Of a stretch of DNA of 8,097 nt, positions 1 through 5,266 are shown piece after piece (the first letter of the stretch is position 1; each line of letters begins with the position of its first letter). Location of the stretch: the NCBI GenBank assembly GCA_025457905.1, contig JALOTM010000030.1, positions 1 to 8,097 on the forward strand, in the 5' to 3' direction. Under the pieces are notes generated by a model that was given only the letters and a program-made list of their open reading frames with translations, did no database searches and was not told where the DNA came from. This DNA is from Methanomassiliicoccales archaeon. Its GTDB lineage: Archaea > Thermoplasmatota > Thermoplasmata > Methanomassiliicoccales > UBA472. The position numbers were made by a program, and so were the translations under genes.

Positions 1-1
1 G

Positions 2-829
2 GTCGCGGAGGAGGAGGGCTTCGCGCACATCCCCATCGTGCCCGTGGACACCAGGCCCCTCATGAGCCAGACGGGCTTCGACCTTCCCCTCATCAAGGTG
101 GTGGAGGTGGTCACCGTGGAATGGGGGCCCTCAGGCTTCGGCCGTACTGGCTACGCGGCCCGTTTCGACCGCTACTGGAATGCCATCTCGGGCACTAGGT
201 ACAGCAGCAAGCAGATCCTGATGATGGACCTGTCGGGCATATGCAACGGCAAGCCCAACTTCAAGGCCATGCGCGATCTTGTCAGGAGCAAGTACGAGGT
301 CTGGCTGGACCTAGGGATAGCCAGCGAGCAGGACGTCTTCGACGCCTTCTCCCTGGAGGCGCACAAGGCGCTGGCGGACACCTCGACCGTCCCCTCCATA
401 AGGCTCTTCGAGGACATCTATGCGCTCTCCGACCGCTGCGTGCCGTGCGTCCAGGTGGCGGGGGAAGTGGTCTGGGGCGGAGGGGGCTACAGGCTGAGGC
501 GCCTGGAAGATGCCTTGGACGCCCTGGAGAGGATCGGGTTCACGGAGCTCGCAGTCATGGACCTACAGGCACTTGGCAGGAAGAGGGGTGTCTCCGAGGA
601 GCTCATGGACAGGCTGCAGGGGTTCAAGCCCCGCATCTACCTGGGCGGGGGGGTGGTGGAGAGCGACCTGGAGCGCATGCAGAGGGCCGGCCTGGCCGGC
701 GCTTTCGTCGAGCCCTTCACCCCGATAATCAGGGACCTCATCGACAAGGACGAGGACAAGGTGGTCGCCGACGCCCCCGAGGAGGCCATCGTGGCCAGGA
801 AGGCCCCGAGATACTTGGCGACCGACTAG
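2..829 (+). CDS. HisA/HisF-related TIM-barrel protein (5' partial)
   Basis: The frame is open to the window edge, so the true start is probably upstream. An internal GTG at 38 would cut into the apparent first strand (IVPVD, about residues 12-16 of the visible part). The 275 visible residues resemble the His_biosynth (HisA/HisF) fold: a strand ending in MMDLSGI followed by NGKPNF, a DLGIASEQDV segment, a central AVMDLQALG strand, and a late phosphate-loop motif YLGGGVVESDL, which matches the GGG-V/I-R-x-x-D loop of HisA/HisF. The N-terminal quarter, with DTRPLM and no HisA-like K-G-x-x-V, is divergent. This fits the methanogen 'HisA/HisF-related' group of unassigned function better than a true histidine enzyme. 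No other his gene is nearby. It ends in TAG and is followed by a 98-bp gap before the regulator gene, so it is unlikely to be tightly coupled to it. Family is fairly sure; reaction and substrate are unknown. Confidence 0.75.
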   Translation, partial: VAEEEGFAHIPIVPVDTRPLMSQTGFDLPLIKVVEVVTVEWGPSGFGRTGYAARFDRYWNAISGTRYSSKQILMMDLSGICNGKPNFKAMRDLVRSKYEVWLDLGIASEQDVFDAFSLEAHKALADTSTVPSIRLFEDIYALSDRCVPCVQVAGEVVWGGGGYRLRRLEDALDALERIGFTELAVMDLQALGRKRGVSEELMDRLQGFKPRIYLGGGVVESDLERMQRAGLAGAFVEPFTPIIRDLIDKDEDKVVADAPEEAIVARKAPRYLATD

Positions 830-845
830 GGTCGAGATGGCGTTT

Positions 846-853
846 GAGAATCT
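846..853 (+). promoter_or_regulatory. GAGAATCT element upstream of box A (copy 1)
   Basis: The octamer GAGAATCT ends 9 bp before the candidate box A of the large response regulator gene. The same octamer lies in the same orientation, 13 bp before the box A of the histidine kinase gene (7812-7819, minus strand). That position suits an activator site or a BRE-proximal element. No function is demonstrated; the call rests on the shared sequence and placement only. Confidence 0.3.
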
Positions 854-862
854 AGTGTCAAG

Positions 863-870
863 TTATTTAA
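863..870 (+). promoter_or_regulatory. Candidate box A (TATA) for REC-GAF-PAS regulator
   Basis: TTATTTAA is the most AT-rich octamer in the 98-bp gap between the HisA-like gene and the regulator gene and resembles the archaeal box A. With the usual spacing of about 26 bp from box centre to start, transcription would begin near 893, giving a leader of about 35 nt before the ATG at 928. Confidence 0.5.
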
Positions 871-927
871 CGGGCGAAGGGTCCTAACCAACCAATCTAC
901 GCCGTTCCTTAGAGAGTGGAATGCGAA

Positions 928-2595
928 ATGGCCTCCAAAGTGTTGATCGTGGATGACGAGGCGGGAATACGCAACGTGCTGACCTCACTGCTCAAGGAGC
1001 GGGGCTTCGAGACCTCCACGGCGGGGACCGGCGCTGAGGCTTTGAAGATGCTGGGCTCGGAATTCTACAACGTCATCGTGCTGGACATCATCCTGCCCGA
1101 CATGACCGGCACGCAGCTGCTGGACAAGATCGAGCGCACGTCCTCCGATTCGGAGGTGGTGCTGATCACCGGCCATGCCTCCCTGGACACGGCCATCCAA
1201 GCGGTGAGGAAGAAGTCCTACGACTACATACAGAAACCTTTCAAGCTGGGGCAGCTGCTGGAGGCCATCGAGGGGGCGCTGGAGCACCAGCGCCTTACCA
1301 TCGAGAACCGTAGGATGCTGGAGCAGCTGAAGTTCCTCAACAACATCAGCTCGCAGATCATGAAGACCCTCGACCTGGACTCCGTGCTGAAGCATCTCCT
1401 GTACCAGAGCATGAACTTCTTCCGGGCCGATTCCGGGGCGATATACCTGCGCAGCGGTACGGATTGGATGCTCCGGCAGTACTCCGGGGTCACCAAGAGG
1501 TTCGTCACCGAGTTCAACGTCCTGGGTTCGGACCATCCTATCGTCAGGGACGCGGCCAGCGCCCGAGTGAACATCACCGATGGCAACAACGGTCATGCGG
1601 GGTCCTCTTGGGCCTCGGTCCCGCTCATGTACATGGACCGTCCCATGGGGGTGATGATCCTCACCGTCAAGGCGGGCAAGCGCTTCGACGAGGAGGACAA
1701 GCGCCTCCTGGCCATAGTGGGCGCCCAGGCCGGCTCGTACATCTACAACTCCGTTCTCTTCTCCCAGGCCGAGGAGACGCGCTCCTATCTCGAGGGGCTG
1801 GTGCGCAACACCGCCGACGCCATCATCACCTATTCGTTGGACGGCAAGATCCGCACCTGGAACGACGCCGCCACCCGGATCTACGGTTACGGCGAGGCGG
1901 AGGCCCTGGGCCGGTACATGATAATTGTCCCCGAGGACCGCTTGGACGACATGAGGATTATCATGGGCAAGGTGGGCAGCGGAGAGGTCGTGGACAACCA
2001 CGAGACCGTGCGCCGCCGCAAGGACGGCACGCTCATCCCCGTGCTGGCCACCTACTCCCCGGTCAAGGACTCCGGCGGCAAGGTGGTGGGGGTCTCCTCC
2101 ATCTCCCGGGACATAACGACCCTGCGCCAGATGGAGGAGGAGCAGGTGCGCATCCAGGTGCTCGAGGCCAAGTCCAAGATCAGGGAGGTCATAATCGACG
2201 TCATCCCCCTGCTCATGCGCCGCCAGGTCCCGGAGGATGAGAGGAACGAGTTCATATCCCTGCTCTCCCAGCGGCTGGAGGAGGCCATCTACGATGACTA
2301 CCTGGGCGGGAAGGAGAGCGTGGACCTGAAGACCATGGGGGAGAGCATCGCCCACGTGCTGAACGACCTGGGCGGGGAGTTCACGTCCAGGGTCGAGGAG
2401 GACGAGATCGTCATCCTGGGCACCAAATGCCCCTGGGACAACCAGTCCCGGCGCAACCCGGTCACCTGCATGCTCACCAAGAGCATCGCCGCCAGGTTCG
2501 CCAAGCGCGCGTGGGGCGAGGCCAAGGTGCACGTCACCAAGAGTTTGGCCAACAGGGACGACTGCTGCCGCGTGGTCATCCGTCGATCGCTGTGA
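928..2595 (+). CDS. Response regulator REC-GAF-PAS with Cys-rich MetOD1-like output domain
   Basis: A 555-residue soluble signalling protein. Residues 1-120 form a receiver domain with the acidic pair D9/D10, phospho-acceptor D53 (VLDIILPDM), T81 and K103-P104, so it should accept phosphate from a histidine kinase. Residues about 131-280 look like a GAF domain (LDLDSVLKHLL start; SWASVPLMYMDRPMGVMIL core). Residues 288-400 are a PAS domain ending in the typical SSISRDIT. A helical linker follows. The last 140 residues contain KCPWDNQSRRNPVTC and NRDDCC, with C501, C514, C546 and C547; this pattern resembles methanogen output domain MetOD1. There is no DNA-binding helix-turn-helix, kinase core or cyclase domain. 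ATG 928 was chosen because the receiver starts at once (MASKVLIVDDE); an in-frame GTG at 916 would add four residues. The Shine-Dalgarno is weak (GTGGA, 916-920). The PrsW pair follows 44 bp downstream on the same strand. The cognate kinase is not certain; the kinase gene at 5261-7768 is the nearest candidate. Confidence 0.9.
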   Translation: MASKVLIVDDEAGIRNVLTSLLKERGFETSTAGTGAEALKMLGSEFYNVIVLDIILPDMTGTQLLDKIERTSSDSEVVLITGHASLDTAIQAVRKKSYDYIQKPFKLGQLLEAIEGALEHQRLTIENRRMLEQLKFLNNISSQIMKTLDLDSVLKHLLYQSMNFFRADSGAIYLRSGTDWMLRQYSGVTKRFVTEFNVLGSDHPIVRDAASARVNITDGNNGHAGSSWASVPLMYMDRPMGVMILTVKAGKRFDEEDKRLLAIVGAQAGSYIYNSVLFSQAEETRSYLEGLVRNTADAIITYSLDGKIRTWNDAATRIYGYGEAEALGRYMIIVPEDRLDDMRIIMGKVGSGEVVDNHETVRRRKDGTLIPVLATYSPVKDSGGKVVGVSSISRDITTLRQMEEEQVRIQVLEAKSKIREVIIDVIPLLMRRQVPEDERNEFISLLSQRLEEAIYDDYLGGKESVDLKTMGESIAHVLNDLGGEFTSRVEEDEIVILGTKCPWDNQSRRNPVTCMLTKSIAARFAKRAWGEAKVHVTKSLANRDDCCRVVIRRSL

Positions 2596-2605
2596 GCACA
2601 GAAAG

Positions 2606-2613
2606 CTAGATAT
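2606..2613 (+). promoter_or_regulatory. Weak candidate box A before first PrsW-like gene
   Basis: CTAGATAT is the only AT-rich stretch in the 44-bp gap after the regulator gene. Its centre lies about 30 bp before ATG 2640, the spacing expected for a leaderless transcript. The sequence is a poor box A match, so read-through from the regulator promoter is equally plausible. Confidence 0.2.
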
Positions 2614-2639
2614 CCACGGTAGCTCGCTTGAAGTGTCCA

Positions 2640-3410
2640 ATGGCGGACGGTCTCGTTCTGGTGGTCTCGCTGCTCCTTGCGGCCTTCGTCCCGCCTATCA
2701 TCTACATGGTGGTGGTGAGGAACACCGAGACCTGCCGGAGGGAGCCATGGTCCGCCTTGTTCCGGGCCTTCCTCTACGGTGCCACCGTGGCGGTCCTCCT
2801 CTCCATCATCCTGGAGAGCCTGGCCTCGGTCATCCTGTACAACGACTTCAGCCCGCTGGCCACCGGGTTCTGGAACTTCGAGCCCTACGACCCGGTCCTA
2901 TCGACCATCATCATGGCCGTGATCGTTGCCCCCATCGTCGAGGAGTTCGTCAAGTCCACGGGCGTTCCCCGGCGCCGGCTCCTGGAGATAGAGGACGGGC
3001 TGGTCTATGGGGCGGCCGTGGGCCTGGGCTTCGCGGCCACCGAGAACCTCCTCTATCTGACCAGCGCCCTGCTGGAAGGGGTGGAGGTGTTCGTGACCAC
3101 GGCCGTGCTGCGCTCCGTCACCTCCACGGTCCTGCACGCCTCCGCCACCGCCATCGCTGGTTACGGCATCGCCTTGGCGCTCTTCATGAGGCCCAGGGGA
3201 AGGCAGGTCAGCTGGCTCCCCTACCTCGGCATGGCAATGCTGTTGCATGCGCTCTTCAACCTCTTCGCCTCGCTGGGGGAGCTGGTGCCTCTGGACCCGC
3301 TGCTCTTCGCCCTCATCGGGCTGGCACTGGCCTTCACGCTCTCCACCACCGCCTTCGTGTTCATGCGGCGGCGGATCAAGGAGCTGGACGCCACCAACAC
3401 CTGCGGCTGA
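2640..3410 (+). CDS. PrsW-family intramembrane protease-like protein (paralogue 1)
   Basis: A 256-residue polytopic membrane protein, with about seven or eight hydrophobic segments, the first at residues 5-26. The order of motifs is that of the PrsW group of membrane glutamyl/metallo-type proteases, related to the CPBP/Abi superfamily: RREPW after the first helix, VEEFVK (E101, E102, K105), GLVYGAAVGLGFAATEN (E135, N136), LHASATAIAGYG (H166) and LLHALFN (H203, N207). The paired glutamates, the later glutamate and the histidines are the presumed active-site set, so it may be catalytically competent. Bacterial PrsW cuts an anti-sigma factor; archaeal homologues have no established substrate. 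ATG 2640 was preferred over an in-frame TTG at 2628; neither has a Shine-Dalgarno. The gene ends 10 bp before its paralogue, implying co-transcription. The helix after the EE pair is two residues shorter than in the paralogue and carries Gly and Pro. Confidence 0.85.
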   Translation: MADGLVLVVSLLLAAFVPPIIYMVVVRNTETCRREPWSALFRAFLYGATVAVLLSIILESLASVILYNDFSPLATGFWNFEPYDPVLSTIIMAVIVAPIVEEFVKSTGVPRRRLLEIEDGLVYGAAVGLGFAATENLLYLTSALLEGVEVFVTTAVLRSVTSTVLHASATAIAGYGIALALFMRPRGRQVSWLPYLGMAMLLHALFNLFASLGELVPLDPLLFALIGLALAFTLSTTAFVFMRRRIKELDATNTCG

Positions 3411-3420
3411 CAGCGCGGGC

Positions 3421-4245
3421 ATGGCGAAGGCTTTAATCCCCTGGCAGGCAATCCTGGACCTCATGGCGGAAGTTGGACTGTACCTCGCAGGCATCGCCAT
3501 CGCCGTGCTCATCGCCCTCGCCTTCCTCATCTGGGTGAGGAAGACCGAGGTCTACGAACGAGAACCTTGGAGCTCAGTGCTGCTGGCCTTCGTCCTGGGA
3601 GGCGCCATCGTCACCCTCGCGGCAGCGGCCATATCCATCATATTCCAGATACCCCCGCGGGACTTCGGCGACTTCCTGCCATTCGACGCCACCGTGCAAG
3701 GCGCGCTGGTGGCCATCATCGCCGCGCCGGTCCTGGAGGAGGGCGCGAAGGCGTTGGCATTGTTCTTGATGAGGAGGCGCCTGGTGGAGGTCGAGAACGG
3801 GATAGTGTACGGTGCCTCCGTCGGCCTGGGGTTCGCCATGGTGGAGAACATGCTCTACTTCTATGGGGCGGTGAACGCGGGCGGGGCCGAGGGGCTGGCC
3901 CTAATGGCCATCGCCCGGGCCTTCAGCACAACGGTGATGCACATGGCCACGGGCGCGCTCATCGGCTACGGCATAGCCCTCTACCTCCACCCGTCCGAGG
4001 AAGGGAAGCGCAAGGCCTGGTGGCCTTTCCTCCTCGCGGCCATAGCCTTGCACGCAGTCTTCAACTCCCTGGCCTCCGTGCAGATGTTCATCCCCGACGA
4101 CATGACCAAGATGTTCGTGACCATCATCTTCGGCGTCCTGGTGGGCGGCATATTGGCCTGGTATGTGTTCCTGCAGCTGCACAAGCGCCTCAAGCAGCTT
4201 GACTTGGAAGGGCAGGCGCAGAGGGAGATCAAGGAGGGTCAATAG
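3421..4245 (+). CDS. PrsW-family intramembrane protease-like protein (paralogue 2)
   Basis: A 274-residue polytopic membrane protein and a clear paralogue of the preceding gene: the blocks EREPW, VLEEGAK (E106, E107, K110), GIVYGASVGLGFAMVEN (E142, N143), MHMATGALIGYGIAL (H174) and LHAVFN (H211, N215) align in order. The presumed catalytic glutamates and histidines are all present. A basic/acidic tail (QLHKRLKQLDLEGQAQREIKEGQ region) follows the last membrane helix and is probably cytoplasmic. ATG 3421 was chosen because it follows the stop of paralogue 1 by 10 bp. The frame is open further upstream, but that part overlaps paralogue 1 and reads as low-complexity Ser/Pro/Trp sequence, so it is not coding. 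ATG 3463 (MAEVGLYL) is an alternative start. There is no clear Shine-Dalgarno; translational coupling is likely. The stop is TAG, with a second in-frame TAG two codons on, and it faces the flavoprotein gene's stop across 2 bp. Substrate unknown. Confidence 0.87.
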   Translation: MAKALIPWQAILDLMAEVGLYLAGIAIAVLIALAFLIWVRKTEVYEREPWSSVLLAFVLGGAIVTLAAAAISIIFQIPPRDFGDFLPFDATVQGALVAIIAAPVLEEGAKALALFLMRRRLVEVENGIVYGASVGLGFAMVENMLYFYGAVNAGGAEGLALMAIARAFSTTVMHMATGALIGYGIALYLHPSEEGKRKAWWPFLLAAIALHAVFNSLASVQMFIPDDMTKMFVTIIFGVLVGGILAWYVFLQLHKRLKQLDLEGQAQREIKEGQ

Positions 4246-4254
4246 GCCTAGGCC
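4243..4254. other. Convergent gene junction with facing TAG stop codons
   Basis: The plus-strand gene stops at TAG 4243-4245 and the minus-strand gene at TAG 4250-4248, so both stops form the palindrome TAGGCCTA. The overlapping decamer GGCCTAGGCC (4245-4254) is also palindromic. No oligo-T terminator is visible on either side, so the two transcripts must overlap at their 3' ends. Confidence 0.6.
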
Positions 4255-4793
4255 AGCCCTTGGCCAAGGCGCCAGGCCTGGCGCAACTCCTCTTCCCGGG
4301 TCCGGATCTCTCCCATCTTCTCCACGCCAGCCACGAGCAGCTCGGCATGGAAGGTGATGCCGACCCCTGCGAAGAAGGCCTTGATTTCCGATTGAGCGTT
4401 GCGGAAGACGGCCTTGGGGTCCCCTCCCACTAGGATCATCGCGCCCTTGCGAGGCTTCCCTTTGATGCCCAGCAGCCTCTCCCGCGCCCACAGGCACTGG
4501 CAGCGGTCGATCATGCACTTGGTGGTGCAGGTCGGACCTGAGAAGTAGATGGGAGTGGCGACGATGACGGCGTCCGCCTCGAGGAGGGCGCGGTGCACCT
4601 CCCTCATGTTATCGGCCACGATGCACTCCCCTGTGGTAAGGCAGGTGTTGCAACCCTGGCATGGGGCGATCTTGAGGTCCCGGAGGAAGTATTTGCGGAC
4701 CGCGGCCCCGGACTCCTTGGCGCCCCTCAGGCATTCATCGAGAAGGATGTCGCAGTTGCCTCCCCTCCGCGGGCTGCCCAGGATGCCAATCAC
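4248..4793 (-). CDS. Iron-sulfur flavoprotein-like NAD(P)H/ferredoxin-type FMN reductase
   Basis: A 181-residue flavodoxin-fold protein. The N-terminus IGILGSPRRGGNCD is the FMN-phosphate loop of the NADPH-dependent FMN reductase family. C45, C48, C51 and C57 form the compact CX2CX2CX5C motif of archaeal iron-sulfur flavoproteins (Isf), expected to bind a 4Fe-4S cluster. ATPIYFSGP (79-87) and the IDR helix (95-97) line the flavin site, and VGGD near residue 125 is the later flavin-side loop. A second group of cysteines (C89, C93, C98, C100) is unusual. Methanosarcina Isf passes electrons from ferredoxin to oxygen or peroxide; whether this protein does so is unknown. The start is GTG 4793, the only start placing the first strand properly; GGTGAGG at 4805-4811 is a distant possible Shine-Dalgarno. 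It lies 32 bp after the receiver gene and is last in the kinase-receiver-flavoprotein run. It is cytoplasmic, with no signal peptide. Confidence 0.85.
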   Translation of the reverse strand: MIGILGSPRRGGNCDILLDECLRGAKESGAAVRKYFLRDLKIAPCQGCNTCLTTGECIVADNMREVHRALLEADAVIVATPIYFSGPTCTTKCMIDRCQCLWARERLLGIKGKPRKGAMILVGGDPKAVFRNAQSEIKAFFAGVGITFHAELLVAGVEKMGEIRTREEELRQAWRLGQGLA

Positions 4794-4825
4794 AAGGCTC
4801 AGCGCCTCACCTTCTCGGACAGCCC

Positions 4826-5218
4826 TCAGCGTACCGGGCAGCTGGCGATGTTCTCACGGATGCGCTCCTTGAGGCTCTCATAGTACTGGAAGGTCTTGAC
4901 GACGTAGTCGCAGGCCCCCGCGCGCATGGCCTCGAAGCTCAGGTCCGGGTCGTCGTAGGCCGACACGAAAATCATGGGGATCTGCAGCCCCATGGGCTTG
5001 ATCTTCTTCATCAGCTCGATGCCGTTCATGTCGGGCAGGGCATAGTCCAGGACGATGATGTCGTAGGAGTTGGACTTTAGTTTGGACAGGGCCTCCATGG
5101 CAGTGTAGGCCGGGTCGAGGCTGAACTCCTCCTTGGGGAGATACTCCACACAGAGGTCCACATGCTCCTTGTTGTCGTCCACCATCAGCAACCGGACGAC
5201 CTTCTGCTCCTCGGCCAT
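4826..5218 (-). CDS. Stand-alone receiver (REC) response regulator
   Basis: A 130-residue protein made of one receiver domain: acidic pair D14/D15 (LLMVDDN), phospho-acceptor D58 (IVLDYALPDMNG), S86 (FVSAYDD) and K108. The conserved K-P pair is K-T here (VVKTFQYYE), so the proline after the lysine is missing. There is no output domain, so it should act as a phosphate shuttle or through protein contact, as CheY/Spo0F-like proteins do. ATG 5218 was chosen because GGAGG (5226-5230) sits 7 nt upstream; an upstream in-frame start at 5257 would add 13 residues running through that Shine-Dalgarno. It follows the kinase gene by 42 bp and precedes the flavoprotein by 32 bp, making it the natural partner of that kinase. 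It may also have its own promoter at the kinase stop codon. Confidence 0.92.
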   Translation of the reverse strand: MAEEQKVVRLLMVDDNKEHVDLCVEYLPKEEFSLDPAYTAMEALSKLKSNSYDIIVLDYALPDMNGIELMKKIKPMGLQIPMIFVSAYDDPDLSFEAMRAGACDYVVKTFQYYESLKERIRENIASCPVR

Positions 5219-5225
5219 CTCAATT

Positions 5226-5232
5226 CCTCCCC
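5226..5232 (-). promoter_or_regulatory. Shine-Dalgarno of receiver gene
   Basis: GGGGAGG, read on the minus strand, stands 7 nt before ATG 5218. It is the best ribosome binding site in the window and decides the start against the longer in-frame form beginning at 5257. Confidence 0.75.
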
Positions 5233-5256
5233 GGGCAATAACATATGACCTGGCCA

Positions 5257-5266
5257 AATATTAAAC
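5257..5266 (-). promoter_or_regulatory. Candidate internal box A for receiver gene, overlapping kinase stop
   Basis: TTTAATATTT on the minus strand contains the TAA stop codon of the kinase gene. With usual archaeal spacing transcription would begin near 5235, giving a short leader of about 17 nt that includes the Shine-Dalgarno. This would let receiver and flavoprotein be made without the kinase. It could equally be a chance AT-rich stop region. Confidence 0.4.

Noticed and set aside
985..2640. 551-codon minus-strand open frame opposite the large regulator
   Set aside because: Rich in Gly, Val, His, Leu and Gln runs typical of the antisense of a high-GC gene. The plus strand shows clear REC, GAF and PAS motifs, so this is a shadow.
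3247..3420. Upstream extension of the second PrsW-like gene
   Set aside because: It overlaps the end of the first PrsW gene in another frame and reads as Ser/Pro/Trp-rich low-complexity sequence; homology to the paralogue begins after 3421.
4243..4254. TAG read-through as pyrrolysine joining or extending genes
   Set aside because: A second in-frame stop comes within two codons in both genes, so no meaningful extension results.
5219..5257. Longer receiver start at 5257
   Set aside because: It would place the strong Shine-Dalgarno inside the coding sequence, and the extra 13 residues have no receiver-domain role.
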